This document shows, piece after piece, positions 9,501-20,900 of a stretch of 64,000 nucleotides of DNA. A program made the translations under genes and the position numbers. Origin of the DNA: Bacteroidaceae bacterium (GTDB lineage: Bacteria > Bacteroidota > Bacteroidia > Bacteroidales > Bacteroidaceae); the NCBI GenBank assembly GCA_017557635.1, contig JAFYYH010000020.1:1-64000 (forward strand). The letters are read 5' to 3'. Under the pieces are notes generated by a model. It made no database searches and had not been told where the DNA came from. It saw only the letters and a program-made list of their open reading frames with translations. The first letter of the stretch is position 1. Every line of letters begins with the position of its first letter.

Positions 9501-12500
9501 GATAGTTGCCTGTAGTTGACGGGTCGTAGTGAGCCAGATTGCCACCTCCGTAAACGCCGTTAATTGCGTATGATTTTACTCCATCAGTTGTAACTGTGGC
9601 ATTGGTCTTGTTGACAGTCACAGAAACTGTATTTTTGGGCGAACCGGCCTCATTGTTGCAACCGAATATACTGCCCGGGTTGCCTAATGGCTTGATTACT
9701 GATCCACCATTAACAACGACAGTTACAGGACCCCAGACATTGGCTACGGCATCATCAATACCGTGACCGCCGCCGTACAGAGAGCCGTGAATGGTACCGC
9801 TGTTGAGGGTAACTTTAGTGGTTGTGTTGCCATTGCGGGCTGTACCGCCGTCATTACAGTTTGTTACGCCCTTTGCAGAACCACCATATACATCACCATA
9901 TATGACAGCATCACCAGAGGTCTGGTTTTGATTGTTGATGCTACCTATATTGACTTCGACATCACCTTTCGCACGTGTTGCAGCACCCAGACCACCACCG
10001 TAAATGTTAGCAGTTGTTGCACTTGCTCCGATTGTTCCGCCGTTTACGTTAACGGTTGTCTTGCCATTAATCTTGCTGTTTACATTACCACCTCCATAAA
10101 GACCACCCAGGACTGTTCCTCCGGTCATAGTAATATCTACGGTTTGGGTAATGTCGCAGGAATTGGAGTTTGTTCCAAAACCTCCACCATAAACTCCTTG
10201 TGTGATTGTACCTCCTGTTATGTTCATGGTTAAAGGTCCGGCTACAGTTCCTGATGCATTGGAACCACCGTAAACGCCACCGTCTATTGTACCACCCTTA
10301 ATTGTGATGTTAACAACCGGTCCTTTATTTTGATTTGATCCACCAAACACACTACCATGTATTTTACCTCCCGCAATATACATATTAGTTGATTGCTCAG
10401 CAAAACCATAGTTTCCTCCGCCATACACATTATTAAGAATATCGCAGTTGTCGGCTATGGCGATAGTGGTTCCATAAGCCATCATTCCACTCTCGGTATC
10501 ATCAGATGCTCCGGAACCTTTTCCTGCAGCGAATACTGTACCACCGGCAGAGCCGTTAATATCGCTGCTGCCTCCTACTGAAACGTTTCCACCTACGTAA
10601 ACGGATGATTTACCGTATGTTTGACCTCCTTTTGTAATATTTTCGCCGGTAACGCCATTACAGCCGGCGCCAATCCATCCATTGACAGTACCTCCAGTGA
10701 TTATCAAAGTTCTATTACCACTGGCAGGTGATGTGGCTGCTCCTCCATAAATGGCTCCTTTTACGGTACCTCCGGTCATTCTTATGGTCAGTCCCTGAAC
10801 ATTATTGTTGGCAGTCTGATTTCCAGCGTCAATTCCTCCGGCGATACTTGCCATCTCTCCACCTTGTATGGTGATTTTTCTGGCGCCAGCTTTACTGTTC
10901 TGAATGTTTGCAATACTCATGTAGATGCTATGTTCAGCTCCGGCTTCCTTCATGTTGTTTCCTAAATAGGTCAGGAATTTTCCACTCTTAACAGTCAGAT
11001 CAAAGGTCTTCTTGGTAACATCCTGATTGGATAATGTTACGGCAACACCCATATTAATTGTTCCGGTGTTTTCCAATTTATCATTATTACCGCTTGCACG
11101 GTCATAGTCACAACCCAGAACTCCCTCAACGTAATTCTCTGTTCCTGAACATGTAATACTGGTGCTCGATGAGTTACCATCGGTTTGCTGATATCCGCTG
11201 AGGTATGCGATGTATTTATAAGTACCGCTTTCCAATCGAATTTTGAAATTCAATGGATTTGTTGCGGTATTTATACCTTGGATATAATTTACGGTTCCGG
11301 TTACTCCGCGGCCAATAATGAGATTATGACCAGCTGCGCATAAGGTATTGGAGGAACCACCCAGTTTGATGTTCTCAATTTTGGTGTCAGCTGTCAGGGA
11401 GTTGTCGGAACTCATGAAAGTGGCGTTGGCATTACCGACAGTTCCGTTTGGATAGTATGCTGTTATTGTGAATGCTCTGTTATTGTCGTTGCGTATGGTT
11501 CTATTACCAGAGGCACCGATGTTGTATGTGTTGGCATCAGTTATTACAACAAAATTTCTTTCATAACCGACGTTCTGGTTTGATACAGTATAATAGTTTT
11601 GTTGATTATTGCCCTGACCTCCAGATGTAGTCAGAGTGGATGATACATATGCGCGTGCCCAGACGGCCTCAAACTCAACTTGCATGTTGTATTCGCCATC
11701 GGGGGCAAAGTAGATTTCGGTTTCGGCATTGACGATGGTGTTTGTTGCTAATGCGTTTCCGCCGCTGCTTGCACTGAAAACTTTTCCGTTGGTGACGCTC
11801 TTAAGTCTCCAGCACTGGAATCCACGCCATTTATCGTCGCCAGTCTTATACGTGGGCCTCTTTTGGAAAGGATTGGGGATTGTGGTGTAGGCGCATCGTG
11901 CCGAGGCTGTTGACTGATTGTCACTGCTGAACGTCCAATGGCTGTCTGTGCCGGCTGAACGCTCCAGTGTCTTAAGATAGACAAAGGTGTTCTGGCTTTC
12001 TGCATTTGTGACACCTACGGCTACGCTGCCTTCCCAATCATCACTATTGGATGTTATTATGTTATTGGTGTTTGCTGTGTAGTTGTCGTTATTCGTCATC
12101 ATGATACCGTTACCGTAGTAGATGATCTTGACATCCGCAGGATCCAGACTCTTGACAGGACAATCGATGTCATCATAATAACTCCAATCGTGTTTCTCCA
12201 AATCATTGAGGGTGACCACGGTGCCGGAGATTCCGGTTGGTGTGTGGTAGGTTTCGGTTGCCGGATCAGAGGCAATCATTCCGGTCTTGGCTGCTATGAC
12301 AGTAATGGTGGCGCCGTCACTTAAGTTGGTTATGGGTGTACCATTCCATGGAGTGAGTGATGTTGTGGGGGTGCTGCCATCAGTGGTGTAGTAGAATGAA
12401 GCTCCGTTTGTTGCACAACTGAATGATACACCGCTCTGATCCATAGTTATGGTAGGAGTGGCAACTTTAACAGCTGTGAATGTAACAGTTGATATGTTTG

Positions 12501-13677
12501 AGTCGTAATAGTTGTCTCTAACGGCAAACGCCTTAATTGTCTGTCCGTTGTTGACGGTAAACGGACCTGTGTACAGAGTCGATGCAGTTGTAGGATCATT
12601 CCCATTGAGAGTGTAATAAATGGATACAGGCTCAGGGGTGATAGTCGTAATAGACACCGTAGCGGTATTACCCGAGGCATCAGGTACAATCTCAAAAACA
12701 GGAGTGATACATTTGTCTTTTACTGTTATTGAAACTGATGTTGTGGCTGTGACAGTATTTCCATCCTCCTTTAATGCCTGAATAGTGATTGTGGTACTAC
12801 CGGCTATGTTGCCTGCTGTTACAACACCACTTGCATCAATGGTGGCAATGTTAGAGTTGTTGGATATATAGTTTAAGTTCTTCCATGCATTAGCCGGACT
12901 GACAGTGACTTCTATGGGGTCCGATGAATCACCTGCGCCCAAAGTGATGGTGGCAGGTGAGGCTGAGAGACTTGTTGGGTACGGCTGGAAACGGGCGTAA
13001 TAGGTTGTTACTGAAGGGTTGTTGCTAGTCTTTGATGTTGAAGTAATAGTTGCAATATATGGATTGTCTGTAGATATTATACTGCCATCTTCGGTTGAAC
13101 TCCAACCTGTGAAATGATAATTGGAATTTGCTGTCGCCGAATAATTAGAGGTAGCAGTAGCACTGGTGCTGTTCCATTTTGCTCCACGTGTTGATGTGGT
13201 TGTTGGATTTATACTGGCAGTTCCTGCTCCAGAAGGTGTTACGACGGCTGTGGCACGGAAGTAAAATAATGGTTTTTCAGCAAAAATTGCATATATATTA
13301 TTTTTTGACGCATTTTCATCGCCTGAATTGTTAGATGCATTAAATGATTTTGAGTATTGTAGAGCTTCACTCTCTATATTTCCGTTTACGTTATTAGTTA
13401 ATGTCCATCCTTTAAAATCATAATTATCTTTTGGACTGGCAGTAAATGTAAATGATACTGCCCCCCCTTGAGAGGTTGTGTTACCGCCAGCAGTACTTGA
13501 AGTTTCACTAACATTGCCATTCGATTGATTACCTTCTGCATAAACAGTTCCTGCACCTGTCGGACCTATTGCATTGGCAGTTACTTCTGCATAATAATAT
13601 CTAGTAGCCCATAGATTGGTGCTGATAGCTGATAATAGCAGTATACTGGCTATTTTATATATATGTCGTGGTCTCAT
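6568..13677 (-). CDS. Giant secreted YGGG-repeat protein 2 (2369 aa) with Ig-like and chitobiase-C-like modules
   Basis: An N-terminal signal peptide ends near residue 24 (STNLWA). It is followed by two or three segments with an F-x-G-W-[ST] motif resembling InlB B-repeats, then a Big_2-type Ig-like domain (about 235-320). Next come two modules with YYTxxGxxPTT signatures, typical of the chitobiase C-terminal-like domain (about 325-475). After a non-repetitive stretch, the last 1390 residues (DNA about 6568-10750) are tandem YGGG/FGGG units. The C-terminal part matches protein 1 in order and sequence, for example in the shared NIEQTGCLPI and NNAPYSVYGY segments. The gene starts only 10 bases after the DUF4105-like gene ends, so they are probably co-transcribed. 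The function is unknown; a surface adhesin or matrix protein is inferred. Confidence 0.86.
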   Translation of the reverse strand: MRPRHIYKIASILLLSAISTNLWATRYYYAEVTANAIGPTGAGTVYAEGNQSNGNVSETSSTAGGNTTSQGGAVSFTFTASPKDNYDFKGWTLTNNVNGNIESEALQYSKSFNASNNSGDENASKNNIYAIFAEKPLFYFRATAVVTPSGAGTASINPTTTSTRGAKWNSTSATATSNYSATANSNYHFTGWSSTEDGSIISTDNPYIATITSTSKTSNNPSVTTYYARFQPYPTSLSASPATITLGAGDSSDPIEVTVSPANAWKNLNYISNNSNIATIDASGVVTAGNIAGSTTITIQALKEDGNTVTATTSVSITVKDKCITPVFEIVPDASGNTATVSITTITPEPVSIYYTLNGNDPTTASTLYTGPFTVNNGQTIKAFAVRDNYYDSNISTVTFTAVKVATPTITMDQSGVSFSCATNGASFYYTTDGSTPTTSLTPWNGTPITNLSDGATITVIAAKTGMIASDPATETYHTPTGISGTVVTLNDLEKHDWSYYDDIDCPVKSLDPADVKIIYYGNGIMMTNNDNYTANTNNIITSNSDDWEGSVAVGVTNAESQNTFVYLKTLERSAGTDSHWTFSSDNQSTASARCAYTTIPNPFQKRPTYKTGDDKWRGFQCWRLKSVTNGKVFSASSGGNALATNTIVNAETEIYFAPDGEYNMQVEFEAVWARAYVSSTLTTSGGQGNNQQNYYTVSNQNVGYERNFVVITDANTYNIGASGNRTIRNDNNRAFTITAYYPNGTVGNANATFMSSDNSLTADTKIENIKLGGSSNTLCAAGHNLIIGRGVTGTVNYIQGINTATNPLNFKIRLESGTYKYIAYLSGYQQTDGNSSSTSITCSGTENYVEGVLGCDYDRASGNNDKLENTGTINMGVAVTLSNQDVTKKTFDLTVKSGKFLTYLGNNMKEAGAEHSIYMSIANIQNSKAGARKITIQGGEMASIAGGIDAGNQTANNNVQGLTIRMTGGTVKGAIYGGAATSPASGNRTLIITGGTVNGWIGAGCNGVTGENITKGGQTYGKSSVYVGGNVSVGGSSDINGSAGGTVFAAGKGSGASDDTESGMMAYGTTIAIADNCDILNNVYGGGNYGFAEQSTNMYIAGGKIHGSVFGGSNQNKGPVVNITIKGGTIDGGVYGGSNASGTVAGPLTMNITGGTITQGVYGGGFGTNSNSCDITQTVDITMTGGTVLGGLYGGGNVNSKINGKTTVNVNGGTIGASATTANIYGGGLGAATRAKGDVEVNIGSINNQNQTSGDAVIYGDVYGGSAKGVTNCNDGGTARNGNTTTKVTLNSGTIHGSLYGGGHGIDDAVANVWGPVTVVVNGGSVIKPLGNPGSIFGCNNEAGSPKNTVSVTVNKTNATVTTDGVKSYAINGVYGGGNLAHYDPSTTGNYPTVTINGCNSSIRDVYGGGNAAAVPYTNVTINGGDIYRVFAGGNGESGTANVGYKSNTTTNSYGAGTAEAHIYGGTIYQVFGGSNTSGVIREGGSIEIDKSQATGTDDCDMIIQEVYGGGNKANGNASSITIGCTGALETGENGHAANPGNIGKTLEGIGSVYGGANQASIGTAQNHSNITLNINSGMIANVFGGNNTSGTVYGDIVVNINKNNNNCGWYVGNVFGGGNNAPYPGDPEVNILNGTVSLDVFGGGKGPGATVTGNPVVTVGSSGKTVIVNGSVYGGGDAAPVTGNTQVAIGNSSTVRTKVFGGGNQAGVSGNATVQLTSGTVGNTDVTDATGGIYGGCNSSGTIGGNSYVTILGGTVGTNAKHANIHGGGYGQLTGVAGNVTVNIGQSGSTAGATIYGDVYGGSALGTVNTNYTENQNNAYNKTAVNLYGGTIDGNVYGGGLGDDNTEAIVYGDVDVLQYGAALKAVYSEGLPSSGMIFGCNNVNGTPKGHVRVVVYKTTGISGVQERSSDADRNTDDENDHTYELAAVFGGGNHAAYVPDDLANGSTEVFINGCGDVSIHSVYGGGNAASTPATDVTVEGAYEIEYVFGGGNGAGTGNPGANVGYYAYPDNISGPDQIAARAGYIYGSGVAKTSIFGGRLHKVFGGSNTKGNVRETTVAMLDEESSCNLVLDGFYGGGKSAYMEGKTDIQLGCISGLHEIYGGAENADVGSNIVLTLTSGKYNKVYGGNNIGGKIRGSITINIEQTGCLPIEIGELFLGGNNAPYSVYGYNSSGNIIESGERKYADPVINLRSFKTVGTVFGGGEGAGATLAGNPTINANIASGWVDGQYRGHGDNDPYGIYHAAPQLLPNDGVIDTIFGGGKKAKVIGYTTINVANEPTVEMASLNAIKAKIQASQTGKFTIGGMVFELSDDGKSIKYTVLGQNSPALTRTIIQNVNGATVTGNIYGGGNEADVTGKTYINVGRED

Positions 13678-13687
13678 ATCACAACTA

Positions 13688-14863
13688 TTATTTGTTCGAC
13701 ATTTTTGTCAGTCTGTATATATTGGCGTAGGATATTGCCAAAGCCACAGAGAGTATTATGTATGTGTTATCTGTAAGGTGATGCGGCCATAGAAGCATTA
13801 CCAAAGCCCAGATAAGAATTACAAAAGCATAGGGTATACACCATTTCTGTCTCCACTTCCAGAATATCAAGGGGAGCGGATTGAACGGGATTATGAGCCA
13901 ACTCCATTCTGTGCAAGGCAGAGAGGAGAAGAATACCAGATATATGGTTATCAAGCCCAGTATGGTTTGTGCTGCCAAGAGCACGTAATCCATTATGTTG
14001 GATTTATATGCTGCACAGAATATGGTGAGCAACAGAAGCAATATGGATAATACAAAAGGAGTAAATAGGCAGGGCTTGATAACATGATTGCCGGGAAGTA
14101 CCGTTGTGGGTAGATCCTGCATAAGAGGCTTGCCTTGAACTGTGGCGTTCTTTAACACCTCAATCAGATCAGCCGGCATAATTACTTTTTCAATCTTGCT
14201 GCATGTGGCGTCTATCTCACCATTACATATAAGATTCATAAAGCACCATGTCCACGGAACGTTCTTCATTTGGATCTCAGTCAGTTCCCTGCGTGAAAGA
14301 CTGAAGGTTTCGGGCCATGGACCGAATTCCAATCGCAGGGAGTCCATCCCTTCCATGAGAATTTTGAGCGTACTATATGCACATCCGCGTTTCATGTAGT
14401 CATATGGCAGATCCATACCCTCCATAAGGTGGTTGTCAAGTACTCGCCACAGGTTTCGTTTAACCTCTATGGGCAGATATAAATTGTACTCCTTAACTTC
14501 GCGTCCATCAGGCCTGAACATGTCCAGATAATCCTGATAGGGAATGGCGGCCATACCCATCTTTAGCTTGCCGGCAAGGAATCGTAGAACTTTTCCTTCT
14601 ACCCCCTCTGATTCGTATGAGAAGACATAGTCAAGATTGTGCTCGGGGCACTGCATGTGGATGCCTACGTGACCTACGGTGGAGTAGAGAACATCGCCTG
14701 GGTCTGCAATGATGATTGATGCTATTACAAAGTTTGAGTCAACTTCCTCGGGCACTTGCTGTGTTTGGGCGTTAACTGTACTTTGGGGCAAGAAGAGGAA
14801 TGCTATAAGCATCATAGCATACAGCAACAGCGTTGTTCTGCCTTGTACAGTCCTTATTCTCAT
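13688..14863 (-). CDS. DUF4105 (Lnb N-terminal periplasmic)-like membrane protein
   Basis: The 391-residue product has an N-terminal hydrophobic signal (cleavage near VNAQ) and a periplasmic domain of about 230 residues. That domain has a VGHVGI motif (His) and a RGCAYST motif (Cys), in the order seen in DUF4105/Lnb-N proteins, a family related to papain-like NlpC/P60 hydrolases. Four or five membrane segments follow (about 265-385). The last part, near WPHHLTDNTY, sits in a loop. It lies 50 bases after the 3831-residue giant gene and 10 bases before the next, so it belongs to the same unit. A role in processing or anchoring the giant proteins or in envelope remodelling is inference; a catalytic function is suggested only by the His and Cys motifs. 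Confidence 0.75.
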   Translation of the reverse strand: MRIRTVQGRTTLLLYAMMLIAFLFLPQSTVNAQTQQVPEEVDSNFVIASIIIADPGDVLYSTVGHVGIHMQCPEHNLDYVFSYESEGVEGKVLRFLAGKLKMGMAAIPYQDYLDMFRPDGREVKEYNLYLPIEVKRNLWRVLDNHLMEGMDLPYDYMKRGCAYSTLKILMEGMDSLRLEFGPWPETFSLSRRELTEIQMKNVPWTWCFMNLICNGEIDATCSKIEKVIMPADLIEVLKNATVQGKPLMQDLPTTVLPGNHVIKPCLFTPFVLSILLLLLTIFCAAYKSNIMDYVLLAAQTILGLITIYLVFFSSLPCTEWSWLIIPFNPLPLIFWKWRQKWCIPYAFVILIWALVMLLWPHHLTDNTYIILSVALAISYANIYRLTKMSNK

Positions 14864-14913
14864 AAATATCGGTTGCTCGTAGGTGCAAATCTTGTCGATT
14901 ACGCTTTTATAAC

Positions 14914-17900
14914 TTACTTGGTAACAGCAATCTTATTGTGGTTCACGATGTAGACGCCGCGACTGTTAACCGGAACGGTAACCTTGGTGGCAGGCTGGAT
15001 GGTGAACTGTTTGAGCAGCTTGCCTGATACGGAGGTTATGGTTACGGTTGCAGGTATGTCAAGAGTGCTCTCTATGCAGATTGCCATTCCTTGTGCGTAG
15101 GCATTCAGACCGCGGTCTACTACTATTTGCTCCATCTGGTCGTTATCGGACGGGTTGGAGATATAGAGTATGCTGGGATCAGCGGCAGCGCGGGTCTCAA
15201 GACGACGCGGAGCACCGCTTGAGGTCTTAGTCAGATATGCGCGGAACGGAACGGTAGCGGCCGATGCCTGCTGCTCGAATTTGGTTCCGTTATCAGATAA
15301 CAGGTATGCATGGTTTACAGTCTTGGTCTGATATATGGGATTGTATGCATATCCATCATTATCGGCTGTAACTATGTACTGATTGTCTGTTATTGCTATC
15401 TGCTGGCCTGCAGTTGAGACAAATGTTATTGTCTGCTTGGGAACTGTTGCCGGAGCAGTTGTTGCAGTGTTCTGGGCCGAGAAGTTACCGCTCAGGTCAA
15501 ACTCGTAGTAGCGGCTGCCCGGGAATCCGATCAGGTACGGTGTGCCTGCCTGATAGAGCGGGTAGTCAGTGTATGTGCGAGTCTGGTTATAGTAAGTCTG
15601 ATAATCATCCTGGTTGGCATCCTTCTTGGAGTTCTTGCTGTAGTAGTACTCCCAAAGGAAGGTGTTTGTAACCTCCTTATTGGTGCTGCCGGCAGACAGA
15701 GAACTGAATTCAACCTTGTTGTCCGTAGTGTTGACAGTAGAGTAGTTACGCAACCAGTACTCATGACCTATCTTGCTTCCGGTATAGAAGTGGGTTATCT
15801 CACCCTTTGTCTGAGTGGTAACAAGCTGGGCGGTGAACGGCAGGCTTATGGCCTCCCAACCTCCATCCATGCTGTTAACATACTGCTCAGGTAAGCGCTG
15901 ATACCACATATACATTCCGCTGGGGAATGAATAGGAGATAGGAGCGTTGAAGTCCTGCTTATCAACCAGGAAGTGTGATGCGTCAGCCACATACGCGTTG
16001 TTAATCTTGGTTACCAGATGTCCCTTGACTTTGTCCACATTCTGAGGTGTTACGGTTGCAATAGCCTTGTTGCCCGATGTGGGATATGTGAGTGTAGGCT
16101 CATTGTCAGAGAGGGCATCTGTCAGTACGGTATTCTGACCGGTTACATAAACCAGCAGGTTCTGGGTAAGATCCTGAACATTGAATCTCAACAGACCGTT
16201 GAAGTCAAGAATTGGCTTGTAGAAATTCTCCTGACTTGCTCCGTTAGTTGGATTGTTGTTGATGTCATAACCGCTGAAGTCAATCGCTGTCATTCCGGCA
16301 TATGCGTCTATGCCGTTATAGGTGGCGGCGAATGCAGCATTGCGGTTGTAGTATGCCTTGCCCATGACACTTGAACCATAGTATGCCGGAGCACGGTATA
16401 CGCGGTTGCCGGTCAATGCATCATCAACACGCTGGGCTCCACCTGTAATGATGGTCCTGGTTATAGCCGTAGGCTGAACATCATGTGCGGCAGAACCTGT
16501 ATTGGCAATGCCATATGTCAGTTTCTGACCAAAGTAGATGTAGTCATCCGGATAGATGGGGTAGTGCTTGCCTTCCTTATCCGAGTAACGCTCGCTCAGG
16601 CCTGAAGGTATGCTGCCGCCAGCATATACATACTGACCGTCCATGTAGTATTTCTCAACGTAGAGGGTACCATGGTTGTTTACACTGGTACGACCTTCGG
16701 TGGGTTCTGACAGTGTGTTGTCATCTTCATCAATGGTGTAATACCAGTATGGTTCGCCGTTGTTGCTCTTATCCTCGTAACGCTTGTTAAGATAGAAACC
16801 GTTCAGGTTGTAAGCAACCTCACCGTTGATGAATGAACTCATGGGCTTGGATATGGCTCCACCGCTGGCATATGCATATCCGGCATCAGTGTTCTTGGCT
16901 GACTCATCATTGTAATAACTGTTTACAATGGTACCTGAGTTCAGGATGGCTGCGTAAGAGTGCAGGTCAGCCTGAGAGTCATTGATGAGCCAGCAGTTCT
17001 GAGCATAACCGTCACCGTTATCAGCAATACCGGAGCCTGCTATAGTTCCTCGTACACCAAGGTTGAATACATCACCGCACAGGTAACCGAACAGGGACTT
17101 GTCAATTCCGCTTATGGTGTATCCGTTACCGTGAAGCGTTCCCTCAAAGCACTGGGCGCTGGTACCTACCTGCTTCCAACCGCCATTACCGGTATACTTG
17201 AGCGGCTGAACATCGCTGTTAAGTATGATCTCAAGGTTATCAAGACCCTTGATGTGTGAGTTAAGGGCATGATGCTTGTTCTTGAGTTCATTATTGCGGG
17301 TATAACTGATGTCGTAATTGTCAACCATTACATGATTGCCATTGTCGTCTGTGACAATATTACCAAGTTCATCCCTCAATTCGGTCTGGCCATGAGGCTG
17401 CAGACTCAGATCAAACAGGTCATACAGCAAGTCAAGTTTGCTCTTGGTGTTATCAGATGATGCTGCGCGGTTGTCAATGTATACACGGCTGTTGTTCTTG
17501 ATTGACGGATGGTCTATATGCAGGTGGTTGACAGTGTCGGCCATTACATCATCAATGTTATGATAGTTGGCAATGGTGAACGGTACTGCGTTACTGAATG
17601 TACGTCCCAGATAGGTCTCAGCGTAGTATGCAACATACCACTGGTTCTGGTACCAGTACATAGGAGTTACGTAGTTCTCATAAGGTACACCATTCTTGTG
17701 GGTGAGAGCGTTGTTCTCATTCTCATAGAGTTCCCATCCACCGCCTAATACCTCGAATGCACCCTTCTGTACCGAAGGCTTGGTAAGACCGATAATGCTA
17801 CCCGGCAACAGTTTTGAAGGAGCAAGCAGCTCACCGATTATAGGCTCACCGCTCTCAAAGTGTACGCGAATATTCAGGATGTGACGCTCTGAAACGTTCT

Positions 17901-20900
17901 TGTAAACACCTGTTGCATCATCTGGCTCAGAATAACTGTAACGGTAGATGATGGTGAATATACGGTCCTCGGTAAAGTCATATATGTCACAGTCACGTGA
18001 TACGTATAGAGCAGACTTTTCACGCGGGATGGAGGCTACAACTTCAAACTTCTCCTGATAGTTTACAAGGTCATTATATTCTGACTCAGGGATAAGAGTG
18101 TGGGCTTCAACGACTGTACTGCTGTTAGGCTTGGTGTAACCGTCAGTGCAGAGGTAGAATGTAACAGCACCACCGCTTGTCGGGCCGTTTACGGTCTTGG
18201 TGGCACCATCGTTGTATTGGTAACTATATATGCCGGACCCTTCTGTGTGTCTCAATGTCAGAGTAGAAATGAAATACTGCTTGTCCAGATCTTCCAGGTT
18301 GTTATAGTCAGTAGTGCTGATTACCTCACCGTAATTGTATACACGTCCAGCCTTACCGAATTCCTCGGATACAATGTACAGGGTGGTGGAGGTGGCATTC
18401 TCACCCCAATCCTGAGTATTTGTATTTAACTGAACGTACTTTCTCTTCTCGTTGGCTAACTGCTCAAACTGCTCTCGTGAATATGTTGTTCCGTTGGTTA
18501 CAGCGAGTGAGAAGCCTGTATTTCCGTAACCATACAGGGTAGTGTTGGTTCCTGTGTATATAACCTTGTAGTCAACCTGCTGTATACCAGAGTAGAGAGT
18601 GGTGTCGGCGTGGTCATAAACCCTAATGTTACCTGCATATGTAGGATCAAGCATGACATCCAAACCGTCGTAGTTGAAACTGAAGTTTGCACGCTCAGTG
18701 GGATTAAGGTTGGTGTACATTGCAGCCTGATAGTTCTGACCGCTGGTGAAGGCAGAACCGCCATACTTACCCTTCTTGGTGCAATAGTATGCTCTGGGAT
18801 ATCCGTTGAAAGTCAAGTTAGGCTCGGTTCCGGTAGTGGTTATCTGCTGCGGATAGTCATGAGCATAATCCTTGAGTTCCTCATAAGAGTAAAGCTGGTC
18901 AGAACTCAACAGCAACTTGTCTGTCAGTTTGATGGTTTCCAAACCGATGTATGCCTTTGCAAAGTATGACTTCTGGGTATTATCGGTAATTGAGTCATAT
19001 CTGCTCTGAGGAATAGCACTACGCTCAACAACGTGATAGTGTTTGTCGCCTACGGTTATATCGCAGGTTGTAAGTGCCATATAAGCAGGCTCGAATTCGG
19101 CTTGATCCTCCAGGTTGTCAGTTGCGTGACCAAGTCCAATGTATTTGTCAACAAATCCCTTGTCAATCAGATCTGATACTTCATAATCAGACTGGCCGAA
19201 AATGTATGATGTGTTAGCTGCACCGTTAAGATGATAGGTGGGGCCAAGTTTATATGTAGCCTGAGCTGCTGCATCAAGCAAACCATATGCCTTCTTACCT
19301 ATCTTAGTGGAACTGTTGGTTGCATGGGTGTAGTATTCATCCCAACGCTTGGGCTGGTCAAGTGATACTGCAAGCAGATAACCATTGTCGTGGTTAAGGG
19401 CATTGTTGAGTCTGAATGCGCGGTCCTTTTTTATCGATTCAGCCTTGTTGTCATACCAATCTGTCGCCAGTGCTGAATACTGGGTAGGTGTTAATACATC
19501 TCCCTTAGAATAGGCTGGTGTTCCGGCTGCCTCAGCGAGTGCCTCGGAGGTATAAACATCGGCTACGCAGACATAAGTTGCATCAGTAAAGTACTGCTTG
19601 TCATGTGATGACAGGTTGTAGTAGTCCCAATAACTTATGGGTGAATTGCTGTAATAGGTTATTCCATTACAGATCACACTATCCACACGTTCAGTATGGG
19701 TGTTGTCTTTGTATGGGAACTGTGTGGCATCGGCGTACATGCTGGTCTTGATATCCTCAATGAACAGCTTGGCATTACCCTGAGCCAGAATGGTAAGAGG
19801 TATGCTTACGTTCTCAATGTATGCCTGAGCAGATCCGGTATAGGCCGATATCTCCTGATTATAGACGTAGAAGTCACCCTTGATGAACCAGTAGTGAGCC
19901 TCGGAATATTCATCTGCATGATCCTCATAATAACTGTTGGCAGTGGGGAAGCACTCGTCTATGATTGTCTCGGTTGACACAAAGTTACCGGAGGTCTGCA
20001 TCCAACTGTTTGCAGTGGCAGAAGTAGAGAGTGACCGTGTATAGTCATAACCTCTGTATGTGATAGCTCCCTTGTTGGATTTAGCCAGAATCAGATGTTT
20101 CTTGTTGTTCTTGCTCTGAGTACCGTGAACGTTCTTGGCATATACATAACCGCCACCCTCACCGGTTGCAGCGGCTATAAGGTTAAGTTGTATGATACCT
20201 GTAATAGGACCGTAGTTCTTCTCATCACCTACGTAGTTACGTGAAGGCTCCTGCAGAAGTTCCAGATATACACCCGATGCCAATGCGACCTCATTATGGC
20301 TGATACCTCTGTTACGGTTCTGCTTACCTTTCTTGTCTGCTTTGAAATCATAGTAGCTGACATCGGCGGCATTCTTGCCTTCCATCTTACTGGTGAATTC
20401 CAGGTCTGATGTCAAAGCACCCAGATAGTTTACAATATTGTAAATACCAAAGTAGTTACCATGAGTTGAGTCTGCAACCATTGTCTGGTGCAAGGCAACC
20501 TCACCTACGCGGTTAATGGTATAGTTGGTGTAGTCAACCTCGGCAGGTACACGGTCACGCGCGCCCTTCATAACCATACGGCTTCCGAATACACCGCAAT
20601 AGTCAGCACGCTGTACGGTGTTCATCATACGGCCGGCATAGATACTGCAGACACCTGTTACCTCAAAACAAGCCTTGTCTTCGTCTGATAACTTTTCATA
20701 ATCCTCGGATGTTATCTTGGCGCCTACAGCATACTGGCTGGTTGCTGTCTTACATCTGTATTCCAACTGGAAATATGCTCTTTCACGGTCATTCAGTTTG
20801 ACGTAGTCACTGTAACTGATACGCTCGGTAAGGCCGTAGTAGTCGGTTCCATAGTTGGTGATGTTAAGTTCACGGTATCCGTCCACGAACGTAAGGTTAC

